A stretch of 8,440 nucleotides of DNA, from assembly GCA_002352135.1 (NCBI GenBank), contig DEHW01000006.1, positions 1-8,440 on the forward strand. The letters are read 5' to 3'. This document shows positions 1 to 5,624 of the stretch, one piece after another. The translations under genes were made by a program, and so were the position numbers. This DNA comes from Lysobacterales bacterium UBA2790. Lineage in GTDB: Bacteria > Pseudomonadota > Gammaproteobacteria > Xanthomonadales > Xanthomonadaceae. Position 1 is the first letter of the stretch; every line of letters begins with the position of its first letter. Below the pieces are notes generated by a model, which was not told where the DNA came from, made no database searches, and saw only the letters and a program-made list of their open reading frames with translations.

Positions 1-1452
1 TCGTTCGTTCTGAACTCGACGGCAACCCGTCACGACATGGATTCACTGGCGCGCCACTACCTGGCATACACGCCGATCAGCTACGAACAGGTCGCTGGCA
101 AGGGGGCCAAGGCGATCGGCTTCTCGCAGGTGGATATCGACAGCGCCTGCAACTATTCCGCCGAGGACGCCGACATCACGCTGCGTCTGCACCAAGCGCT
201 CTGGTCGCGGTTACAGCAAGAGCCTGTCCTCAGCAAGGTCTATACGGACATCGAGATGCCGCTGGTGCCCGTGCTGACCGCGATGGAAGCGCGTGGCGTG
301 CTGATCGATGCCATCGAGTTGAAGCGCCAGAGTGAGGACCTGGGCCGCCGCATGCTGGCCGCCCAGCAGCGCGCCTTCGAGCTGGCGGGACGCCATTTCA
401 GTCTTGACTCACCGAAGCAACTCGCCGCCTTGCTGTTTGACGAGTTGAAATTGCCCGCGCTGGTGAAAACCCCGACCGGCGCACCGAGTACCAACGAAGA
501 AGCACTCGAAGCCATTGCCGATCAGCATGAACTGCCGCGACTGGTTCTGGACTATCGCGGGCTCGCCAAGCTGCGCAGCACGTATACCGAGAAATTGCCG
601 GAAGCGATTCACCCCGAGACGGGCCGCGTCCACACCAGCTATCACCAGACCGGCGCAGCCACCGGCCGCCTGTCGTCCAGTGACCCGAATCTGCAGAACA
701 TTCCGATTCGCAGCGAAGACGGTCGTCGCATCCGACGCGCCTTTGTTGCCCCGCCGGGACGCCAGATCGTGGCCTGCGACTACTCGCAGATCGAGTTGCG
801 CATCATGGCCCACCTGTCCGAGGACCCCGGTTTACTGGCGGCCTTCGCCAGTGGCCAGGACGTGCATCGCGCCACCGCTGCGGAAGTCTTCGGCGTGCCG
901 CTTGATCAGGTGGACAGCAGTCAACGGCGCGCCGCCAAAGCGATCAACTTTGGACTGATGTACGGCATGAGCGCATTTGGTCTGGCGCGCCAGTTAGGCA
1001 TCGGTCGTGGCGAAGCACAGGACTACATCGCGCTGTACTTCGCCCGCTATCCGGGAGTGCAGGGCTACATGGAACGTGTCCGCCAGCAGGCACGTGATCA
1101 GGGTTACGTCGAAACCGTGTTCGGACGACGGCTGTATCTCAACGACATTCATGCTCGCAATCAAGGCCTGCGCGCTGGCGCTGAACGTGCCGCCGTCAAT
1201 GCACCGATGCAAGGAAGCGCCGCCGACATCATCAAACGCGCAATGCTTGACCTGCACGAATGGCTGCATAGCCAGCAGGACCGTGCTCATATGCTGATGC
1301 AGGTGCACGACGAACTGGTCTTTGAGGTCGATGCCGACTTCTGCGACACCTTGATCGCGGAAGCTCGCCAACGCATGCAGAATGCCGCCACGTTGCGGGT
1401 ACCGCTGGTCGTGGACTGCGGCGTCGGTGACAACTGGGATGAAGCTCACTGA
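1..1452 (+). CDS. polA: DNA polymerase I, C-terminal part (5' end outside window)
   Basis: Family A DNA polymerase, which fills gaps and replaces Okazaki primers. The reading frame is open from base 1, so the gene begins upstream; the visible 483 residues correspond to E. coli Pol I residues 446-928 with an apparently constant offset of 445. The end of the 3'-5' exonuclease domain is present, with the Exo III motif Tyr-x3-Asp at visible residues 52-56 (Y497/D501 in E. coli), so proofreading may be active, but the other metal-binding residues lie outside the window. Polymerase motif A is DYSQIELR at 260 (D705, E710). The O-helix carries K313, F317 and Y321 (K758, F762, Y766). Motif C is QVHDELVF with D437 (D882). 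Phenylalanine at the F762 position is the form that discriminates against dideoxynucleotides. The C-terminus ends in WDEAH, as expected, so nothing is truncated at the 3' end. Two predicted sRNA genes follow on the same strand. Confidence 0.97.
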   Translation, partial: SFVLNSTATRHDMDSLARHYLAYTPISYEQVAGKGAKAIGFSQVDIDSACNYSAEDADITLRLHQALWSRLQQEPVLSKVYTDIEMPLVPVLTAMEARGVLIDAIELKRQSEDLGRRMLAAQQRAFELAGRHFSLDSPKQLAALLFDELKLPALVKTPTGAPSTNEEALEAIADQHELPRLVLDYRGLAKLRSTYTEKLPEAIHPETGRVHTSYHQTGAATGRLSSSDPNLQNIPIRSEDGRRIRRAFVAPPGRQIVACDYSQIELRIMAHLSEDPGLLAAFASGQDVHRATAAEVFGVPLDQVDSSQRRAAKAINFGLMYGMSAFGLARQLGIGRGEAQDYIALYFARYPGVQGYMERVRQQARDQGYVETVFGRRLYLNDIHARNQGLRAGAERAAVNAPMQGSAADIIKRAMLDLHEWLHSQQDRAHMLMQVHDELVFEVDADFCDTLIAEARQRMQNAATLRVPLVVDCGVGDNWDEAH

Positions 1453-1482
1453 GCCGCGCACGTACCGCCAAAGTCGGATGGT

Positions 1483-1515
1483 GTGAATTGACTCTGAACC
1501 GTCAAACTCTTTCAC
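1483..1515. repeat. Bulged inverted repeat just downstream of polA
   Basis: GTGAATTGAC at 1483-1492 can pair with GTCAA (1501-1505) and then TTCAC (1511-1515). This gives 10 pairs, with an 8-base loop and a 5-base bulge at 1506-1510. There is no T-run, so it is not a canonical terminator. It may stabilise the polA mRNA end or be a regulator site upstream of the first sRNA. It could also be chance. Confidence 0.3.
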
Positions 1516-1560
1516 AGTCGCAGTCACGTAGTTTTCAGACGACATCCGTAGACTGCGCAG

Positions 1561-1694
1561 CACGGTGACGCAAGGTCACCAGATTTGCGAACTCCCCCTC
1601 TCGCAGATCAAAGGAAGCAGCGATCTCCCCAATCCGCTTCCAAACCCCAAGCCCCGAGCGCACCTCCCCCATTGGCGCTCGGGGCTTTTTATTT
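1561..1694 (+). ncRNA. Predicted sX13-like small RNA, copy 1 (C-rich loops)
   Basis: This is a predicted non-coding RNA of about 130 nt; ends are estimated. Hairpins in order are a small 5' stem (GGTGAC 1564-1569 with GTCACC 1575-1580), a 9-bp stem 1582-1590/1601-1609, a bulged stem 1613-1624/1632-1641, and a 13-bp terminator stem 1649-1661/1675-1687. The loops of the last three are 1591-1600, 1625-1631 and 1662-1674, and each contains CTCCCC. This design, a series of hairpins exposing C-rich loops and ending in an intrinsic terminator, is that of Xanthomonas sX13, which pairs with G-rich mRNA sites. From memory sX13 also lies beside polA. A weak -10-like TAGACT at 1549-1554 would put the 5' end near 1561, but no good -35 is visible. 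No convincing ORF lies on this strand. An alternative reading is a long structured polA 3' UTR. Confidence 0.72.
1649..1694 (+). terminator. Rho-independent terminator of sRNA copy 1
   Basis: A perfect 13-bp stem (1649-1661 with 1675-1687) encloses a 13-base loop, 1662-1674, that carries CTCCCCC. A T-rich tail follows, TTTTTATTTT at 1686-1695. It lies about 200 bases after the polA stop, so it probably ends the sRNA, and any polA read-through too. The opposite strand lacks a comparable T-run. Confidence 0.9.
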
Positions 1695-1805
1695 TGCCGC
1701 GTTTGAACGACGCCGCGCGCATCACCCAAACCTCACGCAGCTAAGCACGAGCTGAACGAAACTGCGCATGCACTTGAACTTGCCGCTCCTACCGCCATCT
1801 CTGTT

Positions 1806-1932
1806 CGCGGTGGACGCAACGCCCACCCGATTCACTCACCCCTCCCCAGAGTGAATCCGGCGAAACGGACTCCCCCACGCCGTTTCGTCAAACCGACCCC
1901 GGTCACGCCTCCCCTCGTGCCCGGGGTTTTTT
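1806..1932 (+). ncRNA. Predicted sX13-like small RNA, copy 2 (C-rich loops)
   Basis: This is a second predicted small RNA of about 115-130 nt, laid out like copy 1; the 5' end is estimated. It has a small 5' stem (GGTGG 1809-1813 with CCACC 1823-1827) and a 9-bp stem 1829-1837/1849-1857, extendable by two pairs across one mismatch. A perfect 8-bp stem follows, 1861-1868/1880-1887, then an 11-bp terminator stem 1896-1907/1916-1927 with one T/C mismatch. The loops 1838-1848, 1869-1879 and 1908-1915 each contain CTCCCC. The three-hairpin form and length match what I recall of sX13 (about 115 nt), so this copy is the better match. A -35-like TTGAAC lies at 1774-1779, but I see no convincing -10. 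The 3' end coincides with the hemF stop codon on the other strand. Confidence 0.78.
1896..1932 (+). terminator. Rho-independent terminator of sRNA copy 2
   Basis: ACCCCGG (1896-1902) pairs with CCGGGGT (1921-1927), and CACG (1904-1907) with CGTG (1916-1919), with one internal T/C mismatch. The 8-base loop is CCTCCCCT, and six T's follow at 1927-1932. The T-run contains two bases of the hemF stop codon on the minus strand. In the minus direction the hairpin is followed only by GGTTTGACG, so it would end hemF transcripts less efficiently. Confidence 0.9.
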
Positions 1933-2857
1933 ATGCCTTGACCCCATCGGGCGTCTCGTTCAACCAGTCTCTGGGCCGCAGGTAGTCATGCAGTCGTGCC
2001 TCGGAAGAACCCTCGGCAGGCTGATAGGCATACTCGAAGCGGACTCGCGGCGGCAGGCTCATCAAGATCGACTCGGTTCGTCCGCCGGACTGCAAGCCAA
2101 ACAGGGTGCCGCGGTCGAACACCAGATTGAATTCGACATAGCGGCCACGCCGATACAGTTGGAACTCGCGTTCCCGCTCACCCCAAGCCATCGGTCCCCG
2201 TCGTTCGACAATCGGCAGATAGGCGGGCAGAAAGGCCTCACCCACCGCGCGCGTGTAGGCGAAACTGGCATCAAAGCCGTCAGCATGCAGATCATCGAAG
2301 AACAATCCGCCAATACCGCGGGTTTCCTGCCGGTGCTTGAGGTAGAAATACTCATCGCACCAACGTTTGTGTTCAGCATAACGCTGCTCACCAAAACCTT
2401 CGCATGCGGCACGTGCGGTGCGATGCCAATGCAGGATGTCCTCATCAAACGGATAGTAGGGCGTGAGGTCGAAACCGCCGCCAAACCACCAGGCCACTAC
2501 TTGCTCGTCGCGAATCGCCTGGAAGTAGCGCACGTTCATGTGTGTGGTCGGCACATACGGATTGTGCGGATGCAGAACCAATGACACGCCCATGGCACGG
2601 AACCCTGCGCCCGCCAGTTCAGGACGCCCACTACTGGCAGACGGCGGCAGACGGGCACCGCTGACTTCGGAAAAGTTCACACCGCCCTGCTCGAAGACCG
2701 CGCCGTCTCGTAGCACACGGGTACGCCCACCACCGCCTTCAGCGCGCTGCCACGCATCCTCGCGGAATTTTGCGACACCATCCGCCTGCTCCAGCGCAGC
2801 GCAAAGGCGGTCCTGCAAGGAGGTAAGCCAGGTAGCGATATCGTCGGCGGGCGTCAT
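1931..2857 (-). CDS. hemF: Oxygen-dependent coproporphyrinogen III oxidase
   Basis: A heme biosynthesis enzyme of the cytoplasm: with O2 it oxidatively decarboxylates two propionate side chains of coproporphyrinogen III, giving protoporphyrinogen IX. From the chosen ATG at 2857 the protein has 308 residues, close to the E. coli length of 299. Family features are the [11 protein letters not shown] block (123-133) and the signature that runs from KRWCDEYF (164-171) to [10 protein letters not shown] (180-189). The [10 protein letters not shown] and GGRTESILM blocks follow. His96, His106, His145 and His175 fall at the same numbers as the conserved E. coli histidines, which supports this start. 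An upstream in-frame ATG at 2926 would add 23 residues without homology and would overlap the truC start. The Shine-Dalgarno is weak (CAGGT). The gene is divergent from truC across 67 bases. Its stop codon is embedded in the sRNA terminator T-run. Confidence 0.97.
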   Translation of the reverse strand: MTPADDIATWLTSLQDRLCAALEQADGVAKFREDAWQRAEGGGGRTRVLRDGAVFEQGGVNFSEVSGARLPPSASSGRPELAGAGFRAMGVSLVLHPHNPYVPTTHMNVRYFQAIRDEQVVAWWFGGGFDLTPYYPFDEDILHWHRTARAACEGFGEQRYAEHKRWCDEYFYLKHRQETRGIGGLFFDDLHADGFDASFAYTRAVGEAFLPAYLPIVERRGPMAWGEREREFQLYRRGRYVEFNLVFDRGTLFGLQSGGRTESILMSLPPRVRFEYAYQPAEGSSEARLHDYLRPRDWLNETPDGVKA

Positions 2858-2924
2858 GCGATGACCTGCGGAATGATGAACGGGCAGGCATGATAGCGGC
2901 CCTTCAACGACGCGTTGCCATCGC
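2858..2924. promoter_or_regulatory. Divergent hemF/truC intergenic region
   Basis: These 67 bases separate two divergent starts, so promoters for both genes should lie here or just inside the genes. On the minus strand there is a -10-like TATCAT (reverse complement of 2890-2895), 32 bases upstream of the hemF start. No good -35 is visible at normal spacing. No clear operator is seen. Confidence 0.35.
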
Positions 2925-3728
2925 ATGCCCCTGCCAACTCAACCCGATGAGGGTTCCGAACTCGGCGACCCCGCCGCTGCAGCGCTCAAGTTGGTCTACC
3001 AGGACGAGCATCTGGCTGTGGTCGACAAACCCGCCGGATTGCTTGCGCATCGCAGTGGTCTGGCCGCCTACGAAACCGACTTCCTGCTGGATCGGCTGCG
3101 CGAACAATTGGGCCGCCGCTGTCACCTGATTCACCGTTTGGACCGCGCCACCAGCGGCGCGTTATTGATTGCCTTTGACGCAACCATGGCACGTCAACTC
3201 GGCGAACAATTCATGTCACGCGAGGTGGGCAAGACCTATCTGGCCATCGCGCGTGGACACCTCGACGACAGTGGCAGCATCGACCATCCGCTGGATGCGC
3301 CCGGCAAGCCACAACCGAAACCTGCGCTGACCCACTATCGGCGCCTCGCGAGCATCGAACTGCCGATTGCGCTGGGGCGGTATGACAGCGTGCGCTACTC
3401 GCTGCTGGCGCTGCAACCGGAAACCGGGCGCTATCGCCAACTGCGTCGACATCTGAAGCACATCTCTCACCATCTGATCGGCGATACCAGTCACGGTGAG
3501 GGTCGGCACAATCGCCTGTTCCGAATCGAATTCGGCGTGCATCGCATGCTCCTGCACGCCTGGCGCCTGAGTTTCCAGCATCCTGCCCTGGGCACGCCGC
3601 TGGACATCAGTGCGCCACTGGACGCCGACTGGCAAAAACTCATGCAGCGGTTCGGCTGGGAAACCGCCCTGCCCGCAGAGGATCCCTTCGACAATCCGGC
3701 TCAGTCCAGTGCAGGCAGAACGCCATAG
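2925..3728 (+). CDS. truC: RluA-family pseudouridine synthase, TruC-like
   Basis: This enzyme isomerises uridine to pseudouridine in RNA; by resemblance to E. coli TruC the substrate would be tRNA uridine 65. The 267 residues contain the catalytic HRLDR motif at 70-74 (Asp73 the nucleophile), preceded by the conserved VVDKPAG (32-38) and HRS (42-44). The block [13 protein letters not shown] (165-177) and the HxxIGDTSHG stretch follow. The [11 protein letters not shown] and [14 protein letters not shown] segments match TruC rather than RluA or RluC/D, and no S4 domain is present. The C-terminal FGWETALP also resembles TruC. The first 20 residues are an unconserved extension and lack a clear ribosome-binding site; TruC proper begins near residue 21 (LKLVYQDE), so a TTG start there is possible. 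The gene is convergent with the ParA gene, and the 3' ends overlap by 28 bases. Confidence 0.88.
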   Translation: MPLPTQPDEGSELGDPAAAALKLVYQDEHLAVVDKPAGLLAHRSGLAAYETDFLLDRLREQLGRRCHLIHRLDRATSGALLIAFDATMARQLGEQFMSREVGKTYLAIARGHLDDSGSIDHPLDAPGKPQPKPALTHYRRLASIELPIALGRYDSVRYSLLALQPETGRYRQLRRHLKHISHHLIGDTSHGEGRHNRLFRIEFGVHRMLLHAWRLSFQHPALGTPLDISAPLDADWQKLMQRFGWETALPAEDPFDNPAQSSAGRTP

Positions 3729-4456
3729 TCGCGCAGCAGGTTCTCGCACAAGCTGCGCCACTGTGTCGCGGCATTTCGGGATGTCACCTTGCGCCACACG
3801 GGACGCCGTTCGGCCAGCGCGTCCGCCACCGCCACGGAGCGACTCAACCACGGCTCGGCCACCTTGAAATTGCCCGCAATCTGCTCGGCGATCCGCCGAT
3901 GCTGCTTGGCCTGCGGACTCATCAGATTGATGACGAAATCGGCAGGACGCATGGCAGGATTGAGGTTCTCGCCAATCGAGGCGATCTCCGACAACACCGT
4001 CGCGACCCCATCGACGGAATAGGACTCGGGCACCAACGGCACCAGCACGCGATCTGCGCAAGCCAGCGCCGTCATCAGCCGCAAGCCCAAGGCGGGCGGC
4101 GTGTCGATCACTACGACGTCGTACTGCTTCGCCAATGCCTTGATATGTCCCATCGCGGAGAAGCCGGAGGAAAGGTTCTGTCGATCCACACCGGTCAAGC
4201 CTGCTGCGGCGGGCAGCAGATCGATACTGGCGTCGGCGGTGTGCATGGGCTGTGGCAGATCGATCTCGGTAAACAGCGCGTCGGACGATGCCCGCCCATG
4301 CTTGTCGATGCGTGCGATCAAGGTGGCGCTGAGATTGCTCTGCGAATCGAGATCGATCGCCAGCACGCGCCCTTGTTCCGCCGCGCGAAAGACCAGGTGC
4401 GCTGCCAGCGCGGTCTTGCCCACGCCACCTTTGTTGTTGCTGACGGTCACGATCAC
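3701..4456 (-). CDS. Orphan ParA/Soj-family ATPase
   Basis: A P-loop ATPase of the ParA/MinD group, which position DNA or protein cargo through ATP-dependent dimerisation. Numbered from the chosen GTG start, the deviant Walker A KGGVGKT lies at 9-15 with its signature Lys9. The Walker A' stretch is IDLDSQSN (34-41), and Walker B is DVVVIDTPP (113-121) with Asp118. The 251-residue length is typical of chromosomal Soj-type proteins. The GTG at 4456 has an AGAGG Shine-Dalgarno 8 bases upstream and puts the P-loop near the N-terminus, as usual in the family. In-frame ATGs at 4522, 4567 and 4618 are alternatives; 4567 has a fair AAGGG site, and the extra stretch has coding-like third positions, so the start is uncertain. 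No parB gene lies beside it, so the cargo is unknown. It is not obviously the chromosomal parA, which normally sits with parB. Confidence 0.9.
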   Translation of the reverse strand: MIVTVSNNKGGVGKTALAAHLVFRAAEQGRVLAIDLDSQSNLSATLIARIDKHGRASSDALFTEIDLPQPMHTADASIDLLPAAAGLTGVDRQNLSSGFSAMGHIKALAKQYDVVVIDTPPALGLRLMTALACADRVLVPLVPESYSVDGVATVLSEIASIGENLNPAMRPADFVINLMSPQAKQHRRIAEQIAGNFKVAEPWLSRSVAVADALAERRPVWRKVTSRNAATQWRSLCENLLRDYGVLPALD

Positions 4457-4596
4457 GTTGATGGCCTCTGTCGCAGTGATGGGTGCAATGTAGCGCGAGA
4501 CGCCGCAGGTCGACAGCGACATTCGCGGCGACCGATGTGCGGCCAGCCGCTGTTCGGTCTGCAACATGCATGCCCTTGCGAACCCTCGTCCATGCC

Positions 4597-4603
4597 AAAG
4601 GAG
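4597..4603 (+). promoter_or_regulatory. Ribosome-binding site deciding the SDR start
   Basis: AAAGGAG sits 7 bases before the ATG at 4611. It selects this start over the in-frame ATG at 4566, whose 15 extra residues precede the Rossmann fold and have no homology that I recognise. The same bases overlap the upstream alternative start of the divergent ParA gene. Confidence 0.85.
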
Positions 4604-4610
4604 TAACGCC

Positions 4611-5405
4611 ATGACCAAGACCGTACTGATTACTGGCGCAGGCAGTGGGCTCGGTGCCGCCTTTGCGCAGCGTTACGCGAGTTTGGGATCGTATGTCGTG
4701 GTCGCTGACGTGAACGCAGTCCGCGCCGAGGAGATCCGCGTGCAGATTTGCGCACATGGCGGGCAGGCGATGGCGGTCGCGATGGATATCACCCGCGACG
4801 AGGACTGGGAAGGCCTGTTTCAGACGCTTTCTGCGCAGAACATCCAGGTGGACACGCTGATCAACAACGCCGGTGTGGCCTCAGGGGGGCCAACGCTCGC
4901 GGCAGATATCGACGAGTGGCAGTGGATGCTCGATGTGAATCTGCTGGGCATGGTTCGTGGCTGTCGTCGTTTTGTTCCGGACATGCTGGCGCGAGGCCAA
5001 GGGCAGATCATCAATATCGCCTCGTTCGCCGGTTTGGCGGGTGCACCGGGGTTGGGAAGTTATGGCGTCACGAAAGCTGCCGTCGTCGCCTTCAGCGAGT
5101 CGCTGCGCGCCGAACTGGAGCCGCATGGGGTTCGCGTGTCAGTTGCCTGCCCCGCATTCTTCAAGACACGCTTACTGGATAGCTTTCGCGGCACGCCGCG
5201 CATGCTGAAAACCGCCGCCAAGCTCATGGAGGAGGCGAAGCAAACGGCCGATGACATTGCCGCAGCCATTCAGCGTTCCGCAGAACAGGGCGAGTTCCTG
5301 ATTATTCCTACCGCGACCGAGCGGCGCCGTTGGTGGTGGAAACGACATTTTCCCAACGTCTACTTCACGCAAATGAAGAAACTGATTTCGCGCCGGACCG
5401 CGTGA
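4611..5405 (+). CDS. Classical short-chain dehydrogenase/reductase (SDR)
   Basis: A 264-residue NAD(P)-dependent oxidoreductase of the classical SDR family. The substrate cannot be told from the sequence. The cofactor motif TGAGSGLG is at 8-15. An acidic Asp33 at the end of the second strand (VVVADVN) favours NAD(H) over NADP(H). NNAG is at 85-88. The catalytic tetrad is complete: Asn110, Ser138, Tyr151 and Lys155 in the YxxxK context SYGVTK. An unusual C-terminal tail (about 238-264) is basic and aromatic, with three arginines, three tryptophans and more Lys/Arg; it could associate with the membrane surface, which is inference. The start at 4611 follows a strong AAAGGAG site. The gene is divergent from the ParA gene. 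It is the only gene in its apparent unit, since the next gene starts 219 bases later. Confidence 0.92.
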   Translation: MTKTVLITGAGSGLGAAFAQRYASLGSYVVVADVNAVRAEEIRVQICAHGGQAMAVAMDITRDEDWEGLFQTLSAQNIQVDTLINNAGVASGGPTLAADIDEWQWMLDVNLLGMVRGCRRFVPDMLARGQGQIINIASFAGLAGAPGLGSYGVTKAAVVAFSESLRAELEPHGVRVSVACPAFFKTRLLDSFRGTPRMLKTAAKLMEEAKQTADDIAAAIQRSAEQGEFLIIPTATERRRWWWKRHFPNVYFTQMKKLISRRTA

Positions 5406-5516
5406 ATAACCGCCGCGACCAAACGCTGCCGTACGTTCCAGATCGCTACGTGGCGTAGCAATTGCATCCAGATCGGCATGTCTCCGAAAGTCTTCTTGAC
5501 CGAAGCATGCGGGTAT

Positions 5517-5540
5517 CGCAGGCTTCTATCGAAGCCTGTG
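5517..5540 (+). other. Strong stem-loop without T-run
   Basis: CGCAGGCTTC pairs with GAAGCCTGTG around a TATC loop: 10 pairs, one of them a G-T wobble. It lies 112 bases after the SDR stop. It could end SDR transcripts, but no T-run follows; instead there is GGGGG and then CTTTG. It could equally be a leader structure of the downstream gene. Confidence 0.5.
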
Positions 5541-5590
5541 GGGGGCTTTGCTGCTGCCTGTCGCGACGTCGTTTGCCGTGATTTGAGTTG

Positions 5591-5608
5591 ACCGCATGCG
5601 CGTGCGGT
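5591..5608 (+). other. Small inverted repeat before the GGDEF-EAL ribosome-binding site
   Basis: ACCGCA (5591-5596) pairs with TGCGGT (5603-5608) around TGCGCG. It ends 6 bases before the AGGGGA ribosome-binding site. It may be a leader hairpin or a dyad for a regulator; chance is possible at this GC content. Confidence 0.35.
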
Positions 5609-5614
5609 GAGTAC

Positions 5615-5620
5615 AGGGGA
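5615..5620 (+). promoter_or_regulatory. Ribosome-binding site AGGGGA of the GGDEF-EAL gene
   Basis: AGGGGA lies 4 bases before the ATG at 5625 and supports that start. Its four G's make it a possible pairing site for C-rich sRNA loops: it is an exact complement of TCCCCT, which is present in the terminator loop of sRNA copy 2 (1910-1915). Pairing is inference. Confidence 0.7.
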
Positions 5621-5624
5621 AGAC

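Larger units (their letters stand above)
1561..1932 (+). repeat. Tandem pair of diverged sRNA units
   Basis: The two units start about 245 bases apart and share the same order of elements. Each has a 5' GGTG(G)ACGCAA...CACC hairpin, then a stem beginning GATT, then a second C-loop hairpin. A CAAACC spacer follows, and then a CCCCG-containing terminator stem. The stems differ in sequence while the loop hexamer CTCCCC is kept in all six. The likeliest origin is an old tandem duplication. Confidence 0.65.
5406..5624. other. SDR to GGDEF-EAL intergenic region and leader
   Basis: No protein gene is seen in these 219 bases. They hold a strong hairpin at 5517-5540 followed by a run of six G's (5540-5545), a smaller inverted repeat at 5591-5608, and the ribosome-binding site of the next gene. 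I could not find a convincing -35/-10 pair, though a promoter for the GGDEF-EAL gene is expected here. Confidence 0.6.

Noticed and set aside
994..1563. 189-codon minus-strand open frame over the polA 3' end
   Set aside because: It is antisense to polymerase motifs B and C, and no family is recognised.
1535..1729. 64-codon minus-strand open frame over sRNA copy 1
   Set aside because: Its bases are accounted for by three C-loop hairpins and a terminator, and it lacks a recognisable start signal.
1552..1768. Octamer ACTGCGCA at 1552-1559 and 1761-1768 as a shared promoter box of the two sRNAs
   Set aside because: It lies 12 and 48 bases upstream of the respective 5' hairpins, so it is not aligned, and it could easily occur by chance at this GC content.
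1561..1932. CRISPR-like reading of the repeated CTCCCC elements
   Set aside because: The shared unit is only about six bases, spacing is irregular, and each copy is a hairpin loop with its own stem; there are no direct repeats of 20-40 bases.
1988..2584. 198-codon + strand open frame opposite hemF
   Set aside because: It is a shadow of hemF, whose conserved motifs and histidines lie in the minus frame.
2858..2926. N-terminal extension of HemF to the ATG at 2926
   Set aside because: The extra 23 residues have no family match, and the 2857 start gives conserved histidines at the same numbers as in E. coli.
3216..4757. 513-codon open frame on the minus strand across truC, the ParA gene and the SDR start
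   Set aside because: It is antisense or out of frame to three genes with clear family motifs, is Arg-rich and low in recognisable structure, and is a usual product of GC-rich codon bias.
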